This document shows, piece by piece, positions 26,183 to 35,245 of a DNA stretch of 64,000 nt. This DNA comes from Chryseobacterium ginsenosidimutans (GTDB lineage Bacteria > Bacteroidota > Bacteroidia > Flavobacteriales > Weeksellaceae): positions 1,905,001-1,969,000 of the forward strand of contig NZ_JAUSXC010000001.1 in assembly GCF_030823405.1 (NCBI RefSeq), read 5' to 3'. Below the pieces are notes generated by a model that was given only the letters and a program-made list of their open reading frames with translations, made no database searches and was not told where the DNA came from. A program made the position numbers and the translations under genes. Each line of letters opens with the position of its first letter. Position 1 is the first letter of the stretch.

Positions 26183-27013
26183 ATGAAAAATCTAGATAAA
26201 AAAATAAACCTGTTTCAGTTTCTACTGATTACAATTACAATATCCGGACAAGTCACTGTAAAAAGATTGAATGATCCTTCCATCGTAGCACAGCACAAAA
26301 GAATGGTCTTTCAAAGCTGGGGAGATTGGCGACCATATCCTAAATACTTTTTAGGTGTTCAAACCAATTTCGCTTACGCCACTATTTGGGGAATGTGGGC
26401 ACCGAAGATCAACAGGGATTATAAAGACGGTGAAGACATTCGACCATTAAAGCCAACCGGAGTACAAAATCAACGATTTGCCCAATTGAAGTTTCAGGAG
26501 GAAGAGGCAAAAAAGATAAAAGCAGCTTCGGACACTATCCATAAAAGAAGCGTTCAGGATTTTGCCCATTGGACTTCCGCAACGGTAGATGCCGATCCTC
26601 TCTGGCTGCTGTATTACAAACGAATGTTAAAACCAATTACCGAATTCCCCGACCATCCACAAAATTTTATTGAATGGAGATTGAAAGACCAACAAACTTT
26701 TGAAACGCTCAATACGACAGGAACCATTAGAAGGCTTAAGGAAGAGCTGGATCTCATCAAAGAAAAATACGCAATGTCCAGAAGTATGGATATGCCAAGA
26801 GGAAAACGATTCATAATGTACCACGAAACCCTTATTAAGTGGAGAAAATTTGTAACGGAATTAAGGAACCACAATAACAAGACAACACTTCTAACCGATT
26901 ATAAAAACATTTTAAAGAACCATTCAAATTACGCTTTGCCACCTGCGTGGACACCGGCTTCAGATCAACAGATCATCCATAATACGATGCAGCACTATAA
27001 ACACAGATATTAA
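26183..27013 (+). CDS. Exported transfer-operon protein of unknown function
   Basis: A 276-residue protein with a signal-like N-terminus (INLFQFLLITITISGQV), an aromatic-rich part (WGDWRPYPKYFLGVQTNFAYATIWGMW) and a helical second half. Its end, SDQQIIHNTMQHYKHRY, carries the same C-terminal pattern as the three preceding genes. It is separated from them by 5 bases and from traJ by 1 base, so it is clearly part of the tra operon. Confidence 0.65.
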   Translation: MKNLDKKINLFQFLLITITISGQVTVKRLNDPSIVAQHKRMVFQSWGDWRPYPKYFLGVQTNFAYATIWGMWAPKINRDYKDGEDIRPLKPTGVQNQRFAQLKFQEEEAKKIKAASDTIHKRSVQDFAHWTSATVDADPLWLLYYKRMLKPITEFPDHPQNFIEWRLKDQQTFETLNTTGTIRRLKEELDLIKEKYAMSRSMDMPRGKRFIMYHETLIKWRKFVTELRNHNNKTTLLTDYKNILKNHSNYALPPAWTPASDQQIIHNTMQHYKHRY

Positions 27014-27014
27014 A

Positions 27015-28262
27015 ATGAATAAAAATCTCACAATTTTTTGTTGCCTGCTGGCAATAGTGTTCCCTGTAATGGGTTTCGCCCAGACAGATAGCGATTACAG
27101 TAATTTACTCCAGTTTTTAAAAGGTGACGGTGCTTTTGAGAAATGGTTTATGGAAGTTTTTACCAAACTGGACAACAGTGTGCAGGATAGTGCAGCAGGT
27201 TCAGCTTTGGTAGGAAAAGCAATAGGCGGTTTAGGTGCTCTGATGTACCTCGGATATATGGGTTGGCAGATGGCAGCCGGAGACAGAGAATGGGAAATCA
27301 CACCTATGCTGAAGCCGATACTCATTGGATTTACGCTGGTGTATTGGAGCGGATTTGTCAATATGATTCAGGCACCATTTGAGGCGATTGCCGAACCGGG
27401 GATTTCAATTTTCAGCGATATAGAATCTGAGGTCAATGATCTACGTGTCGAGAGATTCAAAAAACAACAGCAATTATTGGATGCCGTCATAAAATTGAAA
27501 GCGGAAGAAGATGCGAAGCAGGAAGTTATTGAAAATACCACTGAAGATGCAGATGATTCGTGGTTTGACATCAGTGAGGGATTGGATAAACTCATTCAAC
27601 CCATCAAAGAGTGGTCGATAAGAATGGAGTTCCAAATGCAGAAATTATTCGCAGAACTTATTGAATTTTGTTGCCTTTCCATTCTTCGAGTTTGTGTTTA
27701 TCTCATTTTCTTCATTCAAAAAATATGGTCTTACATTTTAATCATTCTAGGTCCGATAGCTGTCGGAATGGCATTGATTCCCGGATTTGAAAATTCATTA
27801 TACAGTTGGGTATCCAAATTTATCAATATCAATCTGTACACTTTTGTTGCCTACACCATTATCAACATTGGCCAGCAACTGATCGCATCAGGCTATACAA
27901 TGGAGATCGAAAGGTATGACACCTTACTATCAAACGGAACGATTACCAATTTAGATGCTTTAATGGTGTATGTGAGTAATTCGGGAATGATCTACAATCA
28001 GCTATTCACTTGTGTTGCTTACGTTGTTACAGGAATTGGTGTTCTAATGACCCCAACCATTGCTGACAGTATTGTTTCAGCCGGAGGAGCGGGCGCGATG
28101 ACCAAAATGAAAAGTGCCGCAGGAAAAATGGCAAGCAGTGCAAAGACAGCAATATTGGCAGCTAAAACAGGTGGTGCATCTGTAGCAGCAGCCACAGCAA
28201 AAAATGCAGCAGCAGGTTCAGCATCGGGAAGAGTTCAAGGAGCGATGAAAAATGGAAAATAA
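27015..28262 (+). CDS. traJ: TraJ: VirB6-like polytopic conjugation protein
   Basis: A 415-residue inner-membrane protein: signal peptide (FCCLLAIVFPVMGFAQ), several membrane helices (for example SALVGKAIGGLGALMYLGYMGW, ILRVCVYLIFFIQKIWSYILIILGPIAVGMALIPG and a Thr/Val-rich C-terminal pair) and an Ala/Lys-rich cytosolic tail after residue 355. The layout matches TraJ of CTnDOT-type elements, which builds the inner-membrane channel like VirB6. An acidic linker (residues 140-195) is charged and helical. Confidence 0.9.
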   Translation: MNKNLTIFCCLLAIVFPVMGFAQTDSDYSNLLQFLKGDGAFEKWFMEVFTKLDNSVQDSAAGSALVGKAIGGLGALMYLGYMGWQMAAGDREWEITPMLKPILIGFTLVYWSGFVNMIQAPFEAIAEPGISIFSDIESEVNDLRVERFKKQQQLLDAVIKLKAEEDAKQEVIENTTEDADDSWFDISEGLDKLIQPIKEWSIRMEFQMQKLFAELIEFCCLSILRVCVYLIFFIQKIWSYILIILGPIAVGMALIPGFENSLYSWVSKFININLYTFVAYTIINIGQQLIASGYTMEIERYDTLLSNGTITNLDALMVYVSNSGMIYNQLFTCVAYVVTGIGVLMTPTIADSIVSAGGAGAMTKMKSAAGKMASSAKTAILAAKTGGASVAAATAKNAAAGSASGRVQGAMKNGK

Positions 28263-28285
28263 CCTCAAAAAAATACCAAAACAAA

Positions 28286-28900
28286 ATGCTTATTAAAAAC
28301 ATAGAACAAAGAATTAAAATCAACAAGATTATTTCAATCTCAACCATTGCTTTTGCTGTTTTTATTGTCATTGCGGGATTTTTCTTTGCATACAGAATGA
28401 TCGAAGATTCCAGAAAATCCATTTACATTTTAGACAATGGGGTTCCGGTACTTGCAAAGCAAACGGATGTATTACTGAACCGACCCGTAGAATACAAAGC
28501 ACAAATAGAACTTTTCCACAGACTGTTTTTCACACTCGCTCCAGATGATACCTATATCAAGGATAATATTCAAAAGTCATTATATCTCATTGATGACAGC
28601 GGGAAAAAAGAATATACCAATTTAAAGGAAAAAGGTTTTTACAATCAGATCATCGCCTCCAGTTCAATGGTCAGTATCCATACCGATTCAATTGCACTCA
28701 ATATGGAACAAAAGAAATTCTCTTTTTTCGGGAAACAAATGATCACAAGAAAATCCTCTGTCATTACAAGAATGCTCATAACCGAAGGTTTCTTTGAAGA
28801 CATCATCAGAAGTCCCAATAATCCTCATGGTGTGATCCTTAAAAACTGGCGAATCATCAATAACGAAGAACTATCCAATCAAAACAAAAATTCTTACTAA
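28286..28900 (+). CDS. traK: TraK: VirB8-like inner-membrane assembly protein
   Basis: A 204-residue bitopic protein: short cytosolic lead, one membrane helix (IISISTIAFAVFIVIAGFFFAY) and a periplasmic domain with EIxF-type start PVEYKAQIELFHRLFFTLAPDD, as in TraK/VirB8-like proteins of Bacteroidota elements. It lies 23 bases after traJ and 1 base before the next gene. Confidence 0.87.
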   Translation: MLIKNIEQRIKINKIISISTIAFAVFIVIAGFFFAYRMIEDSRKSIYILDNGVPVLAKQTDVLLNRPVEYKAQIELFHRLFFTLAPDDTYIKDNIQKSLYLIDDSGKKEYTNLKEKGFYNQIIASSSMVSIHTDSIALNMEQKKFSFFGKQMITRKSSVITRMLITEGFFEDIIRSPNNPHGVILKNWRIINNEELSNQNKNSY

Positions 28901-28901
28901 A

Positions 28902-29255
28902 ATGAATACGACATTAAAACAAAAGGGTCAGAAATGGATACTATGGGCGGTTCAAAATCCGAAGAAATTCTTCACTTGTGCAATGATTTTACTGTCAGTT
29001 TCCTTTATAGGATCAATTATTCAAGGTGTTTTTTTTCCTTCCGAAACGGCATTTAAAATAAGACCTCCGGTTCTTTATTCAAACAATAAGACGAGTCAAA
29101 ATTTGCCCATCAACAATGATAAAGAAATGGAAAAAATAGTGAATGAACTCAAGACTTTAAAAGTAAAAAGAGACCAAAATTCTTTACAAAAAGAAGACAG
29201 CTTACGAATCGACTACCTGTTTAACCAATACCAAAATTTAAAAAATGGACATTAA
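28902..29255 (+). CDS. traL: TraL-like small bitopic transfer protein
   Basis: A 117-residue protein with one membrane helix (FFTCAMILLSVSFIGSIIQGVFF) and a periplasmic helical tail. Position between TraK and TraM is that of TraL in CTnDOT. It overlaps traM by 11 bases. Sequence alone does not prove the family, hence the moderate score. Confidence 0.7.
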   Translation: MNTTLKQKGQKWILWAVQNPKKFFTCAMILLSVSFIGSIIQGVFFPSETAFKIRPPVLYSNNKTSQNLPINNDKEMEKIVNELKTLKVKRDQNSLQKEDSLRIDYLFNQYQNLKNGH

Positions 29256-30459
29256 AAAGATTAATTTTAAAGATAAGAAATACGTTTTGCCACTTTTGGC
29301 TTTGCCGTTTCTTTTTCTTTTCGGCTACGTGGGAGCGCAGTTTATGAAGGAAGATGCTTCTGCAAAGGATAAGCCCAAAGAACTGTCTCTTTCATTAGGT
29401 GAAACGCAGGATTCTATTATGACCAAAAACGATGCTTACGATGAATTCTTTAAAAAAGAGGATAACCGAACAATGCTTGGAGGTTTGGATAAGGAATCAG
29501 ACAGTTTACTAAGCTATGATGATCAATTATCATTAGACCAAAAAAGAGAAATAGATTCATTAAAAGCGGTCAACGGAAGACAGAATAGATATCAGGCAAG
29601 AGGAGATCAATCTTCATATTACAATCCCAATCAACAGCAAGGAGATGATAAAGATTATAAAAGGTCTTCAGAGATCATCAAAATGCTAAATGAAAAATCT
29701 TATGGAAATGAAAATAACAAATACTCTGATACACAAAAAGAAAAACCTCAGTCCGCCCAACCAGATCCTGTAAAATATCTGAAAGAGCAGATGCTGGTAA
29801 TGGATTCATTAGAAAAATCCCGTGATCCTGAATACCAAAATAAACTCGCAGCAGAACAGAGATTGAAATCAAATAAGGATAAGATGGACGATTTTCTCAA
29901 TTCAACTTTCAATGTGAGCAAATCCGGAATCAACAGTGGTTTTAATGCTTTCTATAAAGAAAAGGAAAATAGTTTTATCAAAGCGGTCATTGACGAAAAC
30001 AACAAAGGATTTTTAGGAAGCAGGATTAGGTTCCGCTTGTTGGAAGACATCTTTGTTGGAAACAAAAAGATTGGCAAAGGTTCTATACTATATGGTCAAA
30101 TTTCGGGATTTTCAATGCAAAGAGTCAATCTCAATATTGTTTCGGTCTTTACAAAAGGAGAGATCTATCCTGTCAATCTATCCATTTACGATGTTGACGG
30201 GATGAAAGGATTGTACGTTCCACAAAGTGTTTTCAGGGATATGATGCGGGAAATGGGTAGCAACTCAGTTCAAGGAACACAGATGGATATGGGCGGAAAA
30301 GGATTTTTTTCAAGTATTGGAAGCAGCCTTTTTACTTCGACATCTAAATCCATCACCAATCTGATCAAAGAAAATAAAGCAAAACTGAAATACAACTCAT
30401 ATGTCTTTTTGATCGACGAAAAACAATTGAAAGATTCACAAAACCAACAAAAAAAATAA
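29245..30459 (+). CDS. traM: TraM: VirB10-like conjugation protein
   Basis: A 404-residue bitopic protein: cytosolic basic lead, membrane helix (YVLPLLALPFLFLFGYVGAQF), a long charged linker (residues 35-220), and a C-terminal domain with FIKAVIDENNKGFLGSRIRFRLLEDIFVGNKKIGKGSILYGQISGF, the hallmark of TraM/VirB10-type proteins that span the envelope. It starts inside the traL end (11-base overlap) and is followed by traN after 4 bases. Confidence 0.9.
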   Translation: MDIKKINFKDKKYVLPLLALPFLFLFGYVGAQFMKEDASAKDKPKELSLSLGETQDSIMTKNDAYDEFFKKEDNRTMLGGLDKESDSLLSYDDQLSLDQKREIDSLKAVNGRQNRYQARGDQSSYYNPNQQQGDDKDYKRSSEIIKMLNEKSYGNENNKYSDTQKEKPQSAQPDPVKYLKEQMLVMDSLEKSRDPEYQNKLAAEQRLKSNKDKMDDFLNSTFNVSKSGINSGFNAFYKEKENSFIKAVIDENNKGFLGSRIRFRLLEDIFVGNKKIGKGSILYGQISGFSMQRVNLNIVSVFTKGEIYPVNLSIYDVDGMKGLYVPQSVFRDMMREMGSNSVQGTQMDMGGKGFFSSIGSSLFTSTSKSITNLIKENKAKLKYNSYVFLIDEKQLKDSQNQQKK

Positions 30460-30463
30460 AACA

Positions 30464-31333
30464 ATGAGAACTTTATTATACACCCTTTTAATATTCACAG
30501 CTCAATTTTTCACGGCTCAAACTGCAACCAAAGAACAGATTGTTTCCGATTTACCTGAGATTGAAATTACCGAAGGCATCAACCTGCATATCATTTCGCC
30601 GGAACCCATTCAGTACGTGGATTTGTCAACAGAAAAACTGACTGGAGATTTGCCTGCTACAAACATTGCCAGAATAAAGATCACAGACCATCCTGATACT
30701 GACGAGAAAGGAAAAATCAATATACCTTCCGTTTTTTTTAATGGAAATACTATTGGGATCATTACCGTTGTCGCACAATCTTTCATTGCACAGTACAAAG
30801 TTGTTTATCGAAATCAGGATAACCTCAATACGATTACCAATATTCATATACAGCCCGAAGCGATGCAGCCTGTAGAATTTGATAAAATGGTGTTCTCTAA
30901 TCTTGAACTGAGAAAATTTGCGATGGATATTATTCGAAAAAAATCTGAAAAAAATCCGATTAGAGAAGAAAAAAATCTAAAACTCAGCTTCCAGCTCAAT
31001 AATGTCTATGTGATCAGTGATTATATTTTTTTAGATATGACCATTAAAAATAATTCTAATCTGAGCTACGATATTGAGGATTTGAAATTCTCCTTGGAAG
31101 ACAAAAAAATACACAAAGCCACCAATAACCAAAGTGTAGATCTAACACCCATTTTACAGCTCAATCCGCAGAAACACTTCAGAAAAAATTTCAGGAATAT
31201 TTATGTTTTCAAAAAATTCACTTACCCAAACAGTAAAGTGATGATGATTCGCTTGATTGAAGAACAGCTCTCGGGGCGCACCATAGAAATGAAAGTCAAC
31301 TATTCAGATATTCTGAAAGCAGATACCTTTTAA
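30464..31333 (+). CDS. traN: TraN / DUF4138: VirB9-like conjugation protein
   Basis: A 289-residue exported protein (signal peptide LLYTLLIFTAQFFTAQ) with two beta-rich domains. The N-terminal half (HIISPEPIQYVDLS, then VVAQSFIAQYKVVYR) and the late block LNPQKHFRKNFRNIYVFKKFTYPNSKVMMIRLIEEQLSGRTIEMKV are as in DUF4138/TraN proteins, which build the outer-membrane side with TraM. It sits directly after traM. Confidence 0.9.
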   Translation: MRTLLYTLLIFTAQFFTAQTATKEQIVSDLPEIEITEGINLHIISPEPIQYVDLSTEKLTGDLPATNIARIKITDHPDTDEKGKINIPSVFFNGNTIGIITVVAQSFIAQYKVVYRNQDNLNTITNIHIQPEAMQPVEFDKMVFSNLELRKFAMDIIRKKSEKNPIREEKNLKLSFQLNNVYVISDYIFLDMTIKNNSNLSYDIEDLKFSLEDKKIHKATNNQSVDLTPILQLNPQKHFRKNFRNIYVFKKFTYPNSKVMMIRLIEEQLSGRTIEMKVNYSDILKADTF

Positions 31334-31343
31334 TATTAAGACT

Positions 31344-31700
31344 ATGGAAAATTTTACAGTTATGCTGTGTTTTGCACTGGTGATATTACTATTTACCTAC
31401 CATTCTGTTGCTATAATTATTATTTATAAAAAACGAAAAGAATTTATCATTGCCTATGAAAGGGTATTAAACCTTAAAGAGTGGTGTGATAAAATATCTG
31501 AAGAGGCAGGTCAATCATACATTATCGAGAGTGTCGAAAAAAGAGGAAATGAATTAATTGCTCAATTGAATCTGTTGAATGCTAATCTTGTTAAAATACA
31601 GGAACATCATAAAAATTTGCAGGAACGGCAACAGAAGCTACACGATAGTTTACTAGAAGAACACAAATTACTTAATCAATATTTCGAAAATTATTCTTAA
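31344..31700 (+). CDS. Small membrane-anchored coiled-coil protein in tra operon
   Basis: A 118-residue protein with an N-terminal membrane helix (VMLCFALVILLFTYHSVAIIIIY) and a long helical Glu/Gln/Leu-rich tail (LVKIQEHHKNLQERQQKLHDSL) that looks like a coiled coil. It lies between traN and the coupling protein and overlaps the latter by one base, so cotranslation is likely. I do not recognise the family. Confidence 0.65.
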   Translation: MENFTVMLCFALVILLFTYHSVAIIIIYKKRKEFIIAYERVLNLKEWCDKISEEAGQSYIIESVEKRGNELIAQLNLLNANLVKIQEHHKNLQERQQKLHDSLLEEHKLLNQYFENYS

Positions 31701-33691
31701 TGCAAGAACAACAACATCAAATAAAGATCTATGGCTTTCTGCAAAAAGCAGTGTACGCTGTGGTTGCATTAGACTGTGCTTCGCTTTTTTATCTGAGTGC
31801 TGATGTTCCGGTAGTGTCCAACTTGCTGAAAAATTTTTCAAAGCTGAGCTTTATTTACCCACCTATCAATGCCAAATTCGCTACATTAATTTTGATAGGA
31901 TTAGTTGCAATTGGAACAAAAGCCAAGAAAAAGAAAGACCTCAATGTTGCTACAGAAATTATCGTTCCTATGATTTTGGGATTGCTGATGATTTTCTCTT
32001 CGCTGATCTGGCAAAATGAGGCAGGAAATGCAAAACTTCCAAGAGTGTTTCCCGGATTCAATCTCTATCAAGTAATCTATGCAGTTCTTTCTTTTTTAGG
32101 GGCAGTTATCCTCCAAATGGGTGCAGACAGTATTTCAAAACTGATGCAGCAAAAAATGGGAAAAGACCGATGGAACGTGGAGGAAGAATCTTTTGACCAA
32201 AATCAAGAACTGGTAACGTCAGACGTCACAATCAATATTCCATATTTGTTCCGTTACAAAAACAAGAGCAATAAAGGCTGGATGAACATCAATCCATTTC
32301 GGGGAACAATGGTCATCGGAACGCCGGGAAGCGGAAAATCTTTCGGAGTCATCAATCCTGCAATAAGACAAATGATAGCCAAAGGTTTTTGTCTCTGCAT
32401 ATACGATTTTAAATTTCCCGACTTAGCGCAGATTGCGTACTACCATTATTTGTTTAAAAAAAGCAAAGAATCGGAGTACGACTACAATTTCCACGTCATT
32501 AATCTTAACGAGATAGAAAAATCAAAACGGGTAAACCCGTTTCATAAAAAATACATTCAAACTTTAGCGGAGGCACAGGAAATGGCAGAATCTATGGTTT
32601 CATCTTTACAAAAAGGAGGTTCGAGTTCAGGAGGAGGCTCTGAAGCTTTCTTTACCCAATCTGCGATAAATTTCCTTTCGTCCTGCATTTACTTTTTTGC
32701 AACATTCGAAAACGGGAAATATTCAGATCTGCCTCACATTCTTTCCTTTATGAACAGAAGCTATAAAGAAATTTTCGATACTCTTTTTACCAACGAAGAA
32801 ATTTTCTCTTTGCTTTCGCCTTTCAAAACGGCTTATGACAACAAGGCGTTTGATCAGCTGGAAGGACAAATTGGAACTTTGAAAATATTCCTTTCCCGAT
32901 TGGCAACTAAAGAAAGTTTTTGGGTGTTTTCCGGAGACGAAGTGGAATTAAAGATAACCGACAGAGATAATCCGTCCATTATCATATTAGCATCAGACCC
33001 GGGAACACAGGATATTAATTCTGCATTGTATTCTTCGGTACTAAATAGGATTTTAAGATTGATCAATTCCAAACACAATTTACCGGGAGGAATTATCGCG
33101 GACGAATTTCCGACGATTTACATTCACAAAATTGATAACATCGTAGCTACTGCAAGAAGCAATAAAGTTGCTGTAATGCTTGGATTACAAGAAATTCCGC
33201 AGCTCCGCCAGTTTTATAAAAAAGAAGTTGCCGATACGATTTCTGCTATTGTAGGAAATATTCTTTCCGGTTCTGCCAGAGACAAAAATACATTGGATTG
33301 GTTGGAAAAACTATTTGGAAAAATTAAACAGAAGTCATACTCACAATCCATTTCTCAGCAAGGAACAACAACCAGTATCAACGAAAAAATGGATAATATG
33401 ATTCCGGCAGGTAAAATAGCAGCCTTGAAAACCGGGGAAATGGTCGGAATGATTGCGCAAGGAGAAGAAAATGATGCTGAGGAATATAAAACGTCTGCAA
33501 TTAGTGGTAAAATTAAACTGGATTTGAAAGCGATTCAAGAAGAAGAAAAAAACTATGTGAAAATGCCGTCATATTACTCTTTTGTAGATAAAAAGGGGGT
33601 TAACCGCAAAGAAGAGGTGTTGATGACCAATTTTAGAAAAATCAATAAAGAAGTGGAACTCATTGTGAATGAAAATATAAAAGCTGCATAA
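31700..33691 (+). CDS. VirD4-type coupling ATPase (TraG/TraD-family; MobC-type in Bacteroidota)
   Basis: A 663-residue inner-membrane ATPase that links the relaxosome to the transfer channel. Membrane helices fill residues 12-160; Walker A is G207TPGSGKS214, Walker B is GGIIAD468E469FPTIY, and the conserved YDFKFPDL and ARSNKVAVMLGLQEIPQLRQ blocks of coupling proteins are present. A Gly/Ser loop (KGGSSSGGGSE) is seen near residue 310. The call is firm; the exact gene name differs between elements, so I leave the symbol empty. Confidence 0.92.
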   Translation: MQEQQHQIKIYGFLQKAVYAVVALDCASLFYLSADVPVVSNLLKNFSKLSFIYPPINAKFATLILIGLVAIGTKAKKKKDLNVATEIIVPMILGLLMIFSSLIWQNEAGNAKLPRVFPGFNLYQVIYAVLSFLGAVILQMGADSISKLMQQKMGKDRWNVEEESFDQNQELVTSDVTINIPYLFRYKNKSNKGWMNINPFRGTMVIGTPGSGKSFGVINPAIRQMIAKGFCLCIYDFKFPDLAQIAYYHYLFKKSKESEYDYNFHVINLNEIEKSKRVNPFHKKYIQTLAEAQEMAESMVSSLQKGGSSSGGGSEAFFTQSAINFLSSCIYFFATFENGKYSDLPHILSFMNRSYKEIFDTLFTNEEIFSLLSPFKTAYDNKAFDQLEGQIGTLKIFLSRLATKESFWVFSGDEVELKITDRDNPSIIILASDPGTQDINSALYSSVLNRILRLINSKHNLPGGIIADEFPTIYIHKIDNIVATARSNKVAVMLGLQEIPQLRQFYKKEVADTISAIVGNILSGSARDKNTLDWLEKLFGKIKQKSYSQSISQQGTTTSINEKMDNMIPAGKIAALKTGEMVGMIAQGEENDAEEYKTSAISGKIKLDLKAIQEEEKNYVKMPSYYSFVDKKGVNRKEEVLMTNFRKINKEVELIVNENIKAA

Positions 33692-33692
33692 A

Positions 33693-34529
33693 ATGAAAAA
33701 ACTAAAATACACATTTACTTTGATGGTGCTGTTTTACAGTAGCTTATCATCTGCGCAATTCAATACGATTATACCAACATTACCGAAAAAATCTGAAAAT
33801 ATAAAAGTATCAGATAAAACTAACATTGACGAACCGGTAAACCAGAAAAAGAATAAAAAAATGTGGAAAGAGGTTTTAAACATCATCACAAAATCAGATC
33901 TGAAAAATCAAATTGATTCCCTGAAAATACTCATTAAAGAATATGGAAGTATAAAGGATGAAGGGATAAATGACATTGAACAACTTAAAACTTCTTTAAC
34001 GCAGCTCACACAAAATCAGCCTGAAGATCATAGAGAAACATCAAAGAAGCTGGCTGCGGTTACGACCTATGATTTTGTAGATGAACCAACAGAATATTTT
34101 TCAAAAATTGTAATGCCACTTAAAAATAAATTGACAGTAACATCATCTTACGGAACCAGAACGCATCCCATTTTCGGAAGCAAAAAAATGCACAACGGAA
34201 TCGACCTTAAAGCCAACTATGAAAATGTCTATTCCGTAATAGATGGAATTGTTACGGCAACCGGTTGGGATTCTAAAGGCGGCGGAAATTTCATCAAAGT
34301 AAAACATTTCAACCGTTTTGAAACAACCTATATGCACTTATCAGAGATCTATTATCGGATAGGCGAAAAAGTAAAAGCTGGTTTTATCATTGGGAAAAGT
34401 GGCAATTCCGGAAATTCCACAGGACCTCATTTACATTTTTCAGTAAAGGAATTTGGGCAAAATATCAATCCTTCTCATTTTTTAAACGACCTCATAAAAG
34501 TTAACAATTTTAATAGCAACATACAATGA
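33693..34529 (+). CDS. M23-family (LytM-type) peptidoglycan endopeptidase
   Basis: A 278-residue exported protein with a signal peptide (FTLMVLFYSSLSSAQ), a helical linker and a C-terminal M23 domain. Zn ligands are H167 and D171 (MHNGIDLKA) and H248 in H246LH248F, with VTSSYGTRTHPIFG as domain start. In a tra operon it probably opens the cell wall for the channel. It overlaps the next gene by 4 bases. Confidence 0.9.
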   Translation: MKKLKYTFTLMVLFYSSLSSAQFNTIIPTLPKKSENIKVSDKTNIDEPVNQKKNKKMWKEVLNIITKSDLKNQIDSLKILIKEYGSIKDEGINDIEQLKTSLTQLTQNQPEDHRETSKKLAAVTTYDFVDEPTEYFSKIVMPLKNKLTVTSSYGTRTHPIFGSKKMHNGIDLKANYENVYSVIDGIVTATGWDSKGGGNFIKVKHFNRFETTYMHLSEIYYRIGEKVKAGFIIGKSGNSGNSTGPHLHFSVKEFGQNINPSHFLNDLIKVNNFNSNIQ

Positions 34530-35230
34530 ATAACACAACCTTACCCACAGAAGAACTAAAAAAATACGGAATAATCAATGAAGATTTATCATTCTCTACA
34601 AAGCTAAATGAGGATGATATTCAGAAATTTTTGAAGGGATATACCATCGTTGCAGACAACGACAAGAATAGGGCGACCTTTCAGCTTACGGATAATAATA
34701 CCAAACTGAAGGTCATCTTTTTAGAAAGAGATAAAAGTATTGATGAGATTCTCAAAAACAGTAAAGCCAATATTGAATATTCCAATATTCAAGACCTTTC
34801 AAAATCAGAAAAAGAATTGATTTTTGAAAAAAAGGCTTTCATTTTCGACAAAGAAACCAATAAGGTGGTTGAGTTTGATCTCATTAAAAACGCAAGAGAA
34901 TTAACTGCAATTATTGCAGATAAAAGAGATGTAGCAGAAACCAACCTCTACAAAAATGAACTTATGAAACTGAAATCTTTTCTACAGGATAAAATTGACC
35001 AGTTCCCAGAAATGGCAAAAGAAATCGCTAAGGATCTGAATATCGTTTCCAAAGAGATAGGAACAGTTGATGGAATTTCAAAAAAGCAGCATCAATCACA
35101 GGAGCAGAATAAATCTGACATTCAGCTAAATGTAAATGACCCCGATGTCTATCAAGACGCCAATAGAATGAGAGAGGAAAACAAAGAACAAGAAGAGGAA
35201 GTAGAAAAGTCACGAAGATTTAGAAGGTAA
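34526..35230 (+). CDS. ICE-encoded charged cytosolic protein, unknown function
   Basis: A 234-residue soluble protein with an N-terminal block like DUF3945-type modules of Bacteroidota elements (ELKKYGIINEDLSFSTKLNEDDIQKFLKGYTIVADNDKNRATFQL), then a helical middle and a Glu/Arg-rich tail ending in KSRRFRR. It overlaps the M23 gene by 4 bases and lies 15 bases before the next gene. DUF3945 kinship is inferred by eye only. Confidence 0.6.
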   Translation: MNNTTLPTEELKKYGIINEDLSFSTKLNEDDIQKFLKGYTIVADNDKNRATFQLTDNNTKLKVIFLERDKSIDEILKNSKANIEYSNIQDLSKSEKELIFEKKAFIFDKETNKVVEFDLIKNARELTAIIADKRDVAETNLYKNELMKLKSFLQDKIDQFPEMAKEIAKDLNIVSKEIGTVDGISKKQHQSQEQNKSDIQLNVNDPDVYQDANRMREENKEQEEEVEKSRRFRR

Positions 35231-35245
35231 ATTTAAAACTAAAAA

